Origin: Cellulomonas taurus
GTDB lineage: Bacteria; Actinomycetota; Actinomycetes; Actinomycetales; Cellulomonadaceae
Direction of reading: 5' to 3'
Length of the DNA stretch: 64,000 nt
Assembly: GCF_012931845.1 (NCBI RefSeq)
Contig: NZ_CP051884.1
Coordinates: 1,426,001 to 1,490,000, forward strand
Made by a program: the position numbers and the translations under genes. This document shows positions 45,073 to 57,313 of the stretch, piece by piece. The stretch's first letter is position 1, and each line of letters begins with the position of its first letter. The notes beneath the pieces are model-generated. The model saw only the letters and a list, made by a program, of their open reading frames with translations. It had not been told where the DNA came from and did no database searches.

Positions 45073-46312
45073 TCGACGACGCAAGGTGGCCACCGAGCCG
45101 GTGCCCCGCGAGCTGATCGAGCTGGAGGTCGGCCCGGTCGCGCACGGCGGGCACTGCGTCGCGCGGATGGCGGACGGCCGGGTGGTCTTCGTCCGGCACG
45201 CGCTGCCCGGCGAGCGGGTCATGGTCCGGGTGACCGAGACCGGCCCGAAGTTCTGGCGCGCCGACGCCGTCGAGGTGCTGGACGCCTCCGCCGACCGGGT
45301 GGAGTCGGTCTGGCCCGAGGCGGGTCCCGGCGGCGTGGGCGGCGGCGAGCTGGCGCACGTGCGACTGGACGCGCAGCGCGCCTGGAAGTCGTCGGTGCTG
45401 ACCGAGCAGCTGTCCCGGCTGGCCAGGATCGACCGCGAGGTGCCGGTGGCGGGGGTGCCCGAAGACAACGGTCTGGGCTGGCGCACCCGGGTGTCCTTCG
45501 TCGCCGATGCCGAGGGTCGACTGGGGATGCGGAAGTTCCGCTCACACGACCTGGTGCCGCTGACCTCGATGCCGCTGATGAGCGACGCCCTCGCCGACCT
45601 GGGCCTGCTGGACCGGCGCTGGACCGCGGGGGTGACCGTGGACGCGGTGGCCCCGGCCGGTGGCGATCAGCCGATCGTGCTGGTGGACGGTCAGCCCTTC
45701 GACCTGCGGCGGGGCAAGGTCGATCCGCGTCCGCACGCCCGGTCGACCGTCCGCGAGGTGGTGGGGGACTGGCAGTACCGGGTCGCCGCCGCCGGGTTCT
45801 GGCAGGTGCACCGGCAGGCGCCGAGCACGCTGGTGGACGCGGTGCTGGCCGGGATCGGGGACACGGGCGCGGGTGCCGTGGTGCTGGACCTGTTCGCGGG
45901 CGCCGGGCTGTTCACCCTGCCGTTGGCGGACCGGGTCGGGGACAGCGGCCGGGTGGTCGCCGTCGAGGGGGATGCCCGCGCGGTGAAGGACGCCCGCCGC
46001 AACGCCCACGACCGGCCGCAGATCGAGCTGCACCAGGGCGACGTGTCGGCGGTGCTCGGGACGCTGGGTGAGTGGGACGCGGTGGACGCCATCGTGCTGG
46101 ACCCGCCGCGGGTGGGCGCCGGACGCGAGGTGGTGCGGTCGATGGCCGCCCTGGACCCGGCGCGGATCGTCTACGTCGCCTGCGACCCGGCCGCGCTGGC
46201 CCGGGATGTGGCCTACCTGGTCGAGGAGGGCTACGAGCTGCGCGACGTGCAGGGCTTCGATCTGTTCCCGATGACCCATCACGTGGAGGCGGTGGCGGTT
46301 CTCGAGCGGTGA
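45041..46312 (+). CDS. TrmA/RumA-family RNA (uracil-5) methyltransferase
   Basis: SAM-dependent methyltransferase for uridine in tRNA or rRNA. A TRAM domain lies at ~20-85 (IELEVGPVAHGGHCVARM; VRHALPGERV). The Rossmann part is AVVLDLFAGAGLFTLPLA and AIVLDPPRVGAG, the nucleophile Cys is in IVYVACDPAALARD, and the general base Glu is in HVEAVAVL. The four iron-sulfur cysteines of RumA/RlmD are not evident, and the target base cannot be told. 423 residues from ATG 45041, overlapping the transporter gene by 32 nt with GGAGG very close; GTG 45086, after the stop, is the alternative. Confidence 0.9.
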   Translation: MSAGRRAEGSDRRRKVATEPVPRELIELEVGPVAHGGHCVARMADGRVVFVRHALPGERVMVRVTETGPKFWRADAVEVLDASADRVESVWPEAGPGGVGGGELAHVRLDAQRAWKSSVLTEQLSRLARIDREVPVAGVPEDNGLGWRTRVSFVADAEGRLGMRKFRSHDLVPLTSMPLMSDALADLGLLDRRWTAGVTVDAVAPAGGDQPIVLVDGQPFDLRRGKVDPRPHARSTVREVVGDWQYRVAAAGFWQVHRQAPSTLVDAVLAGIGDTGAGAVVLDLFAGAGLFTLPLADRVGDSGRVVAVEGDARAVKDARRNAHDRPQIELHQGDVSAVLGTLGEWDAVDAIVLDPPRVGAGREVVRSMAALDPARIVYVACDPAALARDVAYLVEEGYELRDVQGFDLFPMTHHVEAVAVLER

Positions 46313-46383
46313 GTCGGACCGCGGGCTAGCGTGGGCGGACCGGGTCAGGGTCGATCCTGGCCGTTCGTGAGAGGAGTGTCGCC

Positions 46384-46569
46384 ATGACGTCGTCGCAGGA
46401 ATCCCACGAGTCGCGCGAGTCCGCTGCCGAGGCCGCCCGCCGCGTCGCGGAGGCCAGTCGCCGCGCCACCGAGGAACTCCACAAGCAGGGCACCCCGGAG
46501 TACGACCCCCGCCAGCACGCCAAGTCCGTCGAACGCGCCCACCGCGCCGCCGACGCGCGCGACGCGTAG
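46384..46569 (+). CDS. Small charged helical protein, unknown
   Basis: 61-residue protein I do not recognise. Composition is Ala/Glu/Arg/Ser rich with heptad-like spacing (AAEAARRVAEASRRATEEL), i.e. one long amphipathic helix, then a short tail (GTPEYDPRQHAKSVERAH). No Cys, no membrane segment. Support for being real: a strong GAGAGGAG ribosome site 7 nt before the ATG, codon use like its neighbours, and a terminator hairpin right after the stop. Stand-alone between the methyltransferase and acnA. Confidence 0.72.
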   Translation: MTSSQESHESRESAAEAARRVAEASRRATEELHKQGTPEYDPRQHAKSVERAHRAADARDA

Positions 46570-46589
46570 CCCCCGTCGAGAGCCCCCGT

Positions 46590-46646
46590 CGAGGTGACAG
46601 GAACTGACGCTCTGAGCCGGCGGATGCGTCGGTTTCTGTCACCTCG
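46590..46646 (+). terminator. Terminator after the 61-residue gene
   Basis: 21-bp arms CGAGGTGACAGGAACTGACG(C) and their complement, with two mismatches, around a 15-nt loop; insulates the acnA promoter. Confidence 0.8.
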
Positions 46647-46704
46647 GCGCGGTGTGCCGGCAGTCGGGTGGGGTGTCCCGGGGACTCGGGGCGGTGTCCC
46701 GGGG

Positions 46705-46710
46705 TAGGAT
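46705..46710 (+). promoter_or_regulatory. -10 element (TAGGAT) of acnA
   Basis: TAnnnT hexamer directly preceding the 20-bp palindrome; predicted transcription start ~46717, inside the palindrome. No clear -35. Confidence 0.5.
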
Positions 46711-46730
46711 GTATCTTGACGTCAAGATAC
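46711..46730. promoter_or_regulatory. Perfect 20-bp palindromic operator of acnA
   Basis: GTATCTTGACGTCAAGATAC is fully self-complementary and markedly less GC-rich than its surroundings. Its position over the predicted start, 62 nt before the acnA GTG, suits a dimeric repressor. No cognate regulator gene is adjacent. Confidence 0.75.
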
Positions 46731-46791
46731 TTTGCTGCAATGTGCAGCACGGGTCGCCCCCAACGGCCCACTCGCCATGTGAGGAGTCACA

Positions 46792-49608
<2,817 letters not shown>

Positions 49609-49615
49609 CCTCACC

Positions 49616-49651
49616 GACGCCCCGGTCCCCGCAGGTGGGGGCCGGGGCGTC
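49616..49651. terminator. Bidirectional terminator between acnA and the dehydrogenase gene
   Basis: GACGCCCCGGTCCCC / GGGGGCCGGGGCGTC, 15-bp arms with one G-T pair and a 6-nt loop, between convergent genes. Confidence 0.82.
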
Positions 49652-49658
49652 GTGCCGT

Positions 49659-50582
49659 CTAGTGCCAGACGGTGCGGTGCGGCACGTCGAGGGCGGTCAG
49701 GGTGGTCACCTCGGGCAGGTGGTGCACGCCCGGGTCCAGGTCGGTGACCAGCTCGACCGCGCGGGCCGCGACATCCGCCGTCGCCGCCGACTGTCCGTTG
49801 CCGGTCATCGTCACCCGGGGTCCGGTCTGGTCCCGGACCTGGAGCAGCCAGCCGTCACCGCCGGGGAACCGCGGATTGCCGGGCATCAGCCGGGTGAGTC
49901 CCGGGGCCCGCGCGAGCAGTGCCAGCGCGGTCGTGGCCCAGGCGGTGTCCATCCCGAACCAGCTGCGCACCGGGCGCCCGAGCAGCCGGGTCGTGGTGTG
50001 CTGGTCGGAGAAGTCGGCGCGATAGAGCGTCCGTCGGTCGCCGTCCAGGTCGAACCGGTCGCCGACCGTCAGATTGCGCACGGTGCTGCCGTCCGGGTCG
50101 GTGAACTCGCGGCCGAGCAGACCGTAGGTCCACGCCGACGCCGCGGCGCCGTGTGCCTCGCCGGTGCCGAGCACGATCGCGATGTCGAGCGGGCCGTCGC
50201 CGGGGTGCCGGGCGTCGATCGCATGGGCCAGGAGGTTGGTCAGTCCCGGTGCGATGCCGACGCTGAGCAGCACCGGGGCGGCGGGGGAGAGGTGTTCGAG
50301 GGCGGCGAGATACCCGGTGTCGGCGCTGACATCGAGCACCGGGGTCCCGGTCGCGGCGATGGTGGCGATCAGGTCGGGATCCTCCCGCCCGGTGCCGTTG
50401 ACCACCACGTCGACCTGGTCGGCCGCGGCGCGCAGTGCCGTGCTGTCGTTGATGTCCAGCGGGACATCCGCCCGGTTGCTGTCGCGCCCGGCTGTGAGGG
50501 CGCGGTGGCCTCGGGTGCGCAGGGCCGCGGTCAGATGCGCGCCGACCGCGCCGTATCCGCCGAGAACCAGGACGGTGCTCAT
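49659..50582 (-). CDS. Saccharopine-dehydrogenase-like NAD(P)-binding protein
   Basis: 307-residue Rossmann protein: VLVLGGYGAVGAHLTAAL at the N-terminus, acidic residues after strand 2 are weak, and DVVVNGTGREDPDLIATIA and VLLSVGIAPGLTNLLAHAI follow. The layout matches the saccharopine dehydrogenase NAD-binding group of unknown substrate. The ATG at 50582 is preceded by a GGAGG site 6 nt away. It is divergent from a TetR regulator gene with two operator-like inverted repeats between them, so it is probably that regulator's main target. Confidence 0.85.
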   Translation of the reverse strand: MSTVLVLGGYGAVGAHLTAALRTRGHRALTAGRDSNRADVPLDINDSTALRAAADQVDVVVNGTGREDPDLIATIAATGTPVLDVSADTGYLAALEHLSPAAPVLLSVGIAPGLTNLLAHAIDARHPGDGPLDIAIVLGTGEAHGAAASAWTYGLLGREFTDPDGSTVRNLTVGDRFDLDGDRRTLYRADFSDQHTTTRLLGRPVRSWFGMDTAWATTALALLARAPGLTRLMPGNPRFPGGDGWLLQVRDQTGPRVTMTGNGQSAATADVAARAVELVTDLDPGVHHLPEVTTLTALDVPHRTVWH

Positions 50583-50600
50583 GATTGCCTCCGATAAGTC

Positions 50601-50638
50601 GAACATGAGTGTTCAAGATAACCTGAACACTGTTGTTC
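50601..50638. promoter_or_regulatory. Two operator sites between dehydrogenase and TetR genes
   Basis: GAACA-TGAG-TGTTC (50601-50614) and GAACA-CTGT-TGTTC (50625-50638): identical half-sites, centres 24 bp apart. They overlap the region where both divergent promoters must lie, as TetR-family dimers usually bind. Confidence 0.72.
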
Positions 50639-50642
50639 GAGA

Positions 50643-50648
50643 TAGCAT
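50643..50648 (+). promoter_or_regulatory. -10 element (TAGCAT) of the TetR gene
   Basis: Ends 6 nt before the GTG at 50655; the second operator ends 4 bp upstream of it. Confidence 0.52.
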
Positions 50649-50654
50649 CGGCGG

Positions 50655-51218
50655 GTGACGACCACCACGCCTCGGGCCGACGCTCGCCGCAACCGTCAAG
50701 CAGTGCTCGACGCGGCACTGCGGCTGTTCCGCAGCGACCCCGCGGCCACGGTCACCCAGATCGCCGCCGCCGCCGGGGTCGGCCGGGTCACTTTGCACGG
50801 ACACTTCCCGACCCGGACCGATCTGGTGCTGGCAGTGGTCGACGACGCCCTGGCTCGGGCCGACCTGGCGGTGCAGGCGGTGGACCTGGACGCGGCACCA
50901 GCGCAGGCCCTGGATCGGCTGGTCGCGGCGACCTGGGCGGTGCTCGCCGACGGCCACGCGGCCGTCGAGGCGGCGTGCCGGGTCCTCCCGGCCGAACGGG
51001 TCGAGGCCTTGCATCAGCCGGTCACCGAACGGTTGGCGGCGGCGGTGCACCGCTGTGTGGCCGGGCAGGTCGGCGGCGGCGACGAGGCGTGGCTGGTGGT
51101 CGCGGTGTCGGCGCTGATGCACGCGGCGGCGGCGGAGGTCGCGGCGGGACGGGCCGACTCGGCGGCGGCGGAGGAGCGGTTGCGAGCGAGTGTGGCGGCG
51201 GTGGTCGGCGGGCGCTGA
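50655..51218 (+). CDS. TetR/AcrR-family transcriptional regulator
   Basis: 187-residue repressor. The N-terminal HTH is VLDAALRLFRSDPAATVTQIA and VGRVTLHGHFPTRTDLV, of the TetR kind with a His/Phe ending. The C-terminal all-helical ligand domain is Ala-rich and short. GTG 50655 lies 6 nt after TAGCAT. The adjacent paired operators suggest autoregulation plus control of the divergent dehydrogenase. The ligand is unknown. Confidence 0.9.
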   Translation: MTTTTPRADARRNRQAVLDAALRLFRSDPAATVTQIAAAAGVGRVTLHGHFPTRTDLVLAVVDDALARADLAVQAVDLDAAPAQALDRLVAATWAVLADGHAAVEAACRVLPAERVEALHQPVTERLAAAVHRCVAGQVGGGDEAWLVVAVSALMHAAAAEVAAGRADSAAAEERLRASVAAVVGGR

Positions 51219-51248
51219 CCGGACCGCTCTCGGCCGTGCCCGCCCTGC

Positions 51249-52121
51249 TCAGCGGATGAGCTCCTCGAGCGCGTGCCGTCCGATCCCGCCGATCACCGGG
51301 TCGTCGGCGGAGTGCACCAGCATCGCGGTGGTCATCACCAGCGCCCACCCCGCGGCCCGGGTCCAGAGCGCCGGGTCGCCGTGGTCACCGACCCGTTCCT
51401 GGAACGCACCCCGCCCCGCCGCGTCGAAGGTCAGCCAGGCGGTCGCGAGGTCGCAGGCCGGGTCACCGGCGGACATGTCGCCGAAGTCCAGCAGGGCGGA
51501 CAGTCGCCCGTCGGTGACCAGGAGGTTCGCCGGGTGCGGGTCCCCGTGCAGCCAGCGGGGAGCGTGCGGCCAGGGCGACGCGGTGACAGCCCGCTGCCAG
51601 AGCGCGTGCGCCACGTCACCCAGGTCCAGGACGGCGAGCCGCTCGACCAGCACCGACTCCCGGGTGCTCAACGGTCCGCCCCGCACCGGATTGCGGGGTG
51701 CGTCGGCCGGGGCGTCGGTGCTGTGCAGCCCGGTCAGGGCGTCGGCCAGGACGGTGGCCCACACGGCGCGGTCGGCCACCGGTTGTGCGGCGGCGGTCGA
51801 TCCGTCGAACCAGGGCACGACGCTCCACGCCCAGGGGTAGTCGACGGTGGGGATCCCGGTGCGCACGGGGACGGGTACCGGGAGGGGGCAGTGCGCCGCC
51901 AGGATGGGCAGCCAGCGCTGTTCGTTGCGCACCAGGTCGGCGCCCATCGCCCGGCGGGGGAGTCGGACGGCGAGGGTGTCGCCCAGGCGGATGCTCACGT
52001 TGTCCCAGCCCTCGACCGTTGCCCCGAGGGGCAGGTCCGCCAGGTCGGGGTGCTGGGCGGACAGCAGGTCGTGGACCAGTGCGGGGGTGATCGGCACCTC
52101 GGCCTCGGGCCTGACAGCCAC
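51249..52121 (-). CDS. Aminoglycoside-phosphotransferase-fold kinase (APH family)
   Basis: 290-residue kinase-like protein. N-lobe DLPLGATVEGWDNVSIRLGD. Catalytic loop WLHGDPHPANLLV (Asp and Asn) and the metal-binding Asp in LLDFGDMSAGDPACDLA; all key residues are present, so it is probably active. The APH fold phosphorylates many small molecules (choline, fructosamine, homoserine, macrolides, aminoglycosides), and nothing here points to resistance specifically. The GTG at 52121 has GAGGAG 8 nt upstream. It lies downstream of the NUDIX gene on the same strand with an 85-bp gap. Confidence 0.87.
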   Translation of the reverse strand: MAVRPEAEVPITPALVHDLLSAQHPDLADLPLGATVEGWDNVSIRLGDTLAVRLPRRAMGADLVRNEQRWLPILAAHCPLPVPVPVRTGIPTVDYPWAWSVVPWFDGSTAAAQPVADRAVWATVLADALTGLHSTDAPADAPRNPVRGGPLSTRESVLVERLAVLDLGDVAHALWQRAVTASPWPHAPRWLHGDPHPANLLVTDGRLSALLDFGDMSAGDPACDLATAWLTFDAAGRGAFQERVGDHGDPALWTRAAGWALVMTTAMLVHSADDPVIGGIGRHALEELIR

Positions 52122-52206
52122 TACGGGTCTCCTCGTCGTCTTCACGGGTCGGGTCGTCGGGTCGTCGGGGCACCGATCGGTCCCGGGGCGCTGAGCGCTC
52201 GGCGTC

Positions 52207-52884
52207 TCAGCGCGGCGCCGGGATCGTCCGGTCGTGGTCCCACGGGACCGCCCAGCCCGCCGCGTCCAGGATCCGGTCGAGCACGAATGCGGTGAAACCC
52301 CAGACCACGATCCCGCGTTCCACCTGGAACGCCGGACCACGGTACTCGTGCCCGCCGTGGTGCAGGACAGCGGTGACCCGGTGCGCCGGGTCGATCAGGT
52401 CGGCGACCGGTGCGCGGAACACCTCGACGGTCTCGGCCGGATCGCTGGCCGCGACCCGGTGCGGACGGTCCCACCAGCCGAGCACCGGGGTGACCAGGTT
52501 GTGCGAGGCGGTGACGGGCAGATCGGGCAGCGTGCCGAGCACCCGAACCCCGGTCGGGTCGACGCCGGCCTCCTCGCAGCTCTCCCGCAGAGCGGCTGCC
52601 TCGGGCCCGGCGTCCTCCGGGTCGATGCCGCCGCCGGGGAACGCGACCTGACCGGGATGGTGGCTGACGGTGCGCGATCGTCGGGTGAGCAGCACGTCCA
52701 GGTCGGCGGCGACTGCGGGGGCGGCGGTGTCGGCGAGGCGGGCATCGAGGACGCCGAACAGCACCAGCACGGCGGAGCGCCGGATCGAGGTCCCAGCGGC
52801 GAAGGCACCGGTCGGATCGGCGGACCAGATCGGTCGGCGGGAGCAGAGCGCGAGCAGATCGTCCAGCGCGGCGCTGCCCGTCAC
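52207..52884 (-). CDS. NUDIX hydrolase, CoA pyrophosphatase type
   Basis: Predicted to cleave CoA or its derivatives to phosphopantetheine and 3',5'-ADP. 225 residues. The Nudix box is complete (GGGIDPEDAGPEAAALRE then SCEEAGV). The preceding segment LLTRRSRTVSHHPGQVAFPG is the extra motif that marks the CoA-diphosphatase branch (NudL/PCD1). The GTG start overlaps the stop of the upstream amidotransferase (GTGA). Confidence 0.9.
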   Translation of the reverse strand: MTGSAALDDLLALCSRRPIWSADPTGAFAAGTSIRRSAVLVLFGVLDARLADTAAPAVAADLDVLLTRRSRTVSHHPGQVAFPGGGIDPEDAGPEAAALRESCEEAGVDPTGVRVLGTLPDLPVTASHNLVTPVLGWWDRPHRVAASDPAETVEVFRAPVADLIDPAHRVTAVLHHGGHEYRGPAFQVERGIVVWGFTAFVLDRILDAAGWAVPWDHDRTIPAPR

Positions 52885-53612
52885 GCCCGCTCCCGTGCCC
52901 GGTCGGCGAACGCGCCCAGAGCGACATCCCTCGCGAACGCGGCGAAGCCCAGGTCGGCGGCCGGACGCAGCGCTGCCAGGTGCTGGCGCGACCCGAGCCG
53001 GACCGCCGCCACCTCCTCCGGCTCCAGGTCGGCGACCATCACCGGAGTCTCCAACCACAGGTCCAGCAGCGTGGGCTCGACCTCCAGGTGGAACTGCAGG
53101 CCCACCGCCGACCCGGCCCGGAACGCCTGCACCGGCGTCACCTCGTCCCGGGCCAGCAGGGTGGCGCCCTCCGGCAGGTCGACGGCATCGGTGTGCCAGT
53201 GCAGCACCGTGGGTCGCGGCCCGGCGGCGGCCAGCACCGGGTCGGCGCCGACCACCTCGATCTCCCCGAAGCCGATCTGGGTGCCGTGCCGCCGGTGCAG
53301 CGGCGCACCCAGCGCCATCGCGAGCAGCTGCATGCCCAGGCACACCCCGAGCACCGGGACATCCGCGTCCACCGCCTCGGCCAGCAGGCGTCGTTCAGTG
53401 GCGAGCCCGGGATGGCCGAGGTCGTCGTCGGCGTCCTGTGGACCGCCCATCACGACCAGTCCGGCCAGGTCGGCGACCCGGGGCAGACTGGGCGACGGGT
53501 CGTCCACCACGGTGCGGGTGGTCAACACCAGACCGTCGAGGGCCCGGGCGATCAGACCCGGACCCTCGTGCGCGGCGTGCGTGAGGACGAGGACAGGGCG
53601 CGGCTGAGACAC
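52881..53612 (-). CDS. Class I glutamine amidotransferase-like protein
   Basis: 243-residue free-standing GATase. Nucleophile Cys91 in VLGVCLGMQLLAMALG, and the His and Glu of the triad in VGLQFHLEVEP. The oxyanion block is GLVVMGGPQDADDD. It resembles the glutaminase domain of GMP synthase but no synthetase domain follows, so the acceptor (if any) is unknown; gamma-glutamyl peptide hydrolysis is another option in this family. The GTG start at 53612 lies 6 nt after TAGGGT. It is coupled to the NUDIX gene and lies just downstream of guaB1. Confidence 0.87.
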   Translation of the reverse strand: MSQPRPVLVLTHAAHEGPGLIARALDGLVLTTRTVVDDPSPSLPRVADLAGLVVMGGPQDADDDLGHPGLATERRLLAEAVDADVPVLGVCLGMQLLAMALGAPLHRRHGTQIGFGEIEVVGADPVLAAAGPRPTVLHWHTDAVDLPEGATLLARDEVTPVQAFRAGSAVGLQFHLEVEPTLLDLWLETPVMVADLEPEEVAAVRLGSRQHLAALRPAADLGFAAFARDVALGAFADRARERA

Positions 53613-53618
53613 ACCGTG

Positions 53619-53624
53619 ACCCTA
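53619..53624 (-). promoter_or_regulatory. -10 element (TAGGGT) of the amidotransferase-NUDIX pair
   Basis: Ends 6 nt before the GTG at 53612, within the 22-nt gap after guaB1. Confidence 0.5.
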
Positions 53625-53634
53625 GCCCGGTCCC

Positions 53635-55152
<1,518 letters not shown>

Positions 55153-55153
55153 C

Positions 55154-55159
55154 TACCGT
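55154..55159 (+). promoter_or_regulatory. -10 element (TACCGT) of dxs
   Basis: Ends 6 nt before the ATG at 55166. Confidence 0.5.
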
Positions 55160-55165
55160 GCAGCC

Positions 55166-56863
55166 ATGACTCTGCTGGACGGGATCGACGGCCCCGCCGA
55201 CCTGCGCGCGCTGCGCGGGGCGGAGCTCGACGTCCTGGCCGGTGAGATCCGGGAGTTCCTGGTCGACCGGGTCTCCCGCACCGGCGGCCACCTGGGGCCG
55301 AACCTCGGGGTGGTCGAGCTGACCCTCGCCCTGCACCGGGTGTTCGACTCGCCCCGGGACACCCTGGTCTTCGACACCGGGCATCAGGCCTACGTGCACA
55401 AGCTGCTCACCGGACGGCGGGACTTCGACCGGCTGCGCCAGCGCGACGGACTGTCCGGCTACCCGTCCCGTGCCGAGTCCCCGCACGACGTGGTGGAGAA
55501 CTCGCACGCCTCGACCGCACTGTCCTGGGCGGACGGGATCGCGCACGCCCGTGCGCTTGCGGGGGAGGGCGACCGCACGGTGGTCGCGGTGATCGGCGAC
55601 GGCGCGCTGACCGGCGGGATGGCCTGGGAGGCGCTGAACAACATCGCCGACGGCACCCCGCGACGCCTGGTCGTGGTGGTCAACGACAACGGCCGCTCGT
55701 ACGCACCCACGGTCGGCGGGATGATGCGCCGCGGCGTCGAGGGGATCATCAAGGAACTCGGTCTGAGCTACATCGGACCGGTGGACGGACACGACCTCGC
55801 CGAGCTGGAGGTCGCGTTCCGCGGCGCCCGGGCGGCCGGGGGCCCGGTGGTGGTGCACGCCCTGACGGAGAAGGGTCGCGGCTACGCGCCCGCCGAACAG
55901 GACGCGGCCGACCGATTCCACGCCGTCGGCCGGATCCACCCGGAGACCGGACTGCCGGTGGTGCCGTCCCGATTCGGCTGGACCGGGGTGTTCGCCGAGG
56001 AGATCGTCGCCCTGGGTCACCGGCGACCGGACCTGGTCGCCATCACCGCCGCGATGCGGCAACCCGTCGGCCTGGCGCCGTTCGGCGACGCGTTCCCCGA
56101 CCGGATCGTCGACGTCGGGATCGCCGAGCAGCACGCACTCACCACCGCGGCCGGGATGGCCTTCGCCGGACTCCACCCGGTGGTCGCCCTCTACGCCACC
56201 TTCCTCAACCGGGCCTTCGACCAACTGTTGATGGACGCCGCCCTGCACCGGGCGGGGGTCACGATCGTGCTGGACCGCGCGGGCGTCACCGGCGACGACG
56301 GAGCCACTCACCACGGCATGTGGGACCTGGCGATGCTGAGCCTGGTCCCCGGACTGCGACTGGCAGCGCCCCGGGACGGGGACACCCTGCGCCGCGCCCT
56401 GCGCGAAGCGGTCGAGGTCGCCGACGCGCCCACGGTGCTGCGCTACCCCAAGGGCGCGCTGCCCGAGCCGCTGCCCGCCGTGACGGTCCGTGACGGTCTG
56501 GACATCCTGCTGCACCGCGACGGCCCGGACCCGGTGCTGATCGTCGCGGTCGGGGCGATGGCACCGATGGCCCTGGAGGTCGCGGCGTCGCTGGACCGGG
56601 GCGTCACGGTGGTGGACCCCCGCTGGGTGCTGCCGGTCCCGGACGCCCTGGCGCGGCTGGCGGGGGAGTACGCCGAGGTCGCGGTGATCGAGGACGGGCT
56701 GCGTGCGGGTGGGATCGGCGCGGGCGTGGCGCTCGCGGTCGACGGGGTGCCGGTGCGCAGCTTCGGGCTGCCCCGCGAGTTCCTGGCCCACGGCACCCGG
56801 GCCCAGGTGCTCGACGCCGCCGGCCTGACCGCATCACGGATCGCGGCGACCCTGCGCCGCTGA
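55166..56863 (+). CDS. dxs: 1-deoxy-D-xylulose-5-phosphate synthase
   Basis: Condenses pyruvate and glyceraldehyde 3-phosphate with thiamine diphosphate, the entry to the MEP isoprenoid pathway. ThDP/metal motif [19 protein letters not shown]-terminal [16 protein letters not shown] with His for catalysis, [16 protein letters not shown]. Glu of cofactor activation in [12 protein letters not shown]. 565 residues, about 55-70 shorter than usual DXS (~620-640). The loss seems to lie in the linker after [15 protein letters not shown] and nearby loops; all catalytic blocks remain. The start is ATG 55166, six bases after a -10. Confidence 0.93.
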   Translation: MTLLDGIDGPADLRALRGAELDVLAGEIREFLVDRVSRTGGHLGPNLGVVELTLALHRVFDSPRDTLVFDTGHQAYVHKLLTGRRDFDRLRQRDGLSGYPSRAESPHDVVENSHASTALSWADGIAHARALAGEGDRTVVAVIGDGALTGGMAWEALNNIADGTPRRLVVVVNDNGRSYAPTVGGMMRRGVEGIIKELGLSYIGPVDGHDLAELEVAFRGARAAGGPVVVHALTEKGRGYAPAEQDAADRFHAVGRIHPETGLPVVPSRFGWTGVFAEEIVALGHRRPDLVAITAAMRQPVGLAPFGDAFPDRIVDVGIAEQHALTTAAGMAFAGLHPVVALYATFLNRAFDQLLMDAALHRAGVTIVLDRAGVTGDDGATHHGMWDLAMLSLVPGLRLAAPRDGDTLRRALREAVEVADAPTVLRYPKGALPEPLPAVTVRDGLDILLHRDGPDPVLIVAVGAMAPMALEVAASLDRGVTVVDPRWVLPVPDALARLAGEYAEVAVIEDGLRAGGIGAGVALAVDGVPVRSFGLPREFLAHGTRAQVLDAAGLTASRIAATLRR

Positions 56864-57030
56864 CCCGGACGCGACCGCCCGGTCGCGCCCCCGCGCCCCC
56901 AGCCACCCCGGCCCCCGCGCCATCCGCCTCCCGGCCCCACGCGCCATCCGCCTCCCTCTGCCCCCGGCCCTGCCCCTGCTCCTGCTCCCGCCCCTGGTTC
57001 GAGGTCGTGCGTTTCGACCATGACGGACCC
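56864..57030. other. Pyrimidine-rich low-complexity stretch after dxs
   Basis: No gene. From ~56880 to 57000 the plus strand is nearly all C with short T/G breaks, including two copies of GCGCCATCCGCCTCCC about 23 bp apart. The other strand is purine-rich. No convincing terminator hairpin. Confidence 0.55.
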
Positions 57031-57130
57031 GGCGAACTGCCGACCTCGGCGCGGACTGCCGACCTCGGGCGCGGACTGCCGACCTCGTGGCGGTGGCCGA
57101 CCGCGGGCGCGAACTGCCGACCTCGTGGCG
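57031..57130 (-). repeat. Second copy of the 20-bp repeat family, reverse orientation
   Basis: Four copies of the core CTGCCGACCTCG at 57037, 57056, 57076 and 57114, with a degenerate unit between the last two: steps of 19, 20 and 38 bp. Bases 57104-57123 read GGGCGCGAACTGCCGACCTC, which differs at one base from the reverse complement of the unit at 5101-5120. It lies between dxs and pflB. Confidence 0.85.
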
Positions 57131-57268
57131 GCGGCCGACCGGGGAGGTGGAGGTCCGAGCGGGGTGTGGGGCGGCCTCGGGGAGGGGGCGCGACGGGTGC
57201 GCCGTGAGCGCCCTCACAGTCCGATCCAGGCGGTTCGGGACAGAGGTCCCAAGACATCCCATGACCTC

Positions 57269-57282
57269 GTGAATAGCGTCAC
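57269..57282. promoter_or_regulatory. CRP/FNR-family-like site before pflB
   Basis: GTGA-ATAGCG-TCAC (57269-57282) is a perfect GTGA-N6-TCAC, the core of CRP/GlxR sites, 32 bp before the pflB ATG. TAATAC (57283-57288) directly after it could be a -10. Confidence 0.5.
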
Positions 57283-57313
57283 TAATACCCAGAACCAAGC
57301 GAGGGAGCTCCTC

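Noticed and set aside
51249-52121. Aminoglycoside resistance gene
   Set aside because: Only the APH kinase fold is visible; the family has many substrates and there is no mobile or resistance context.
57266-57285. Rex (redox repressor) site before pflB
   Set aside because: TCGTGAA is present but the spacing to TCAC is five bases and the second half is not TTCACAA; a CRP-type GTGA-N6-TCAC fits exactly.
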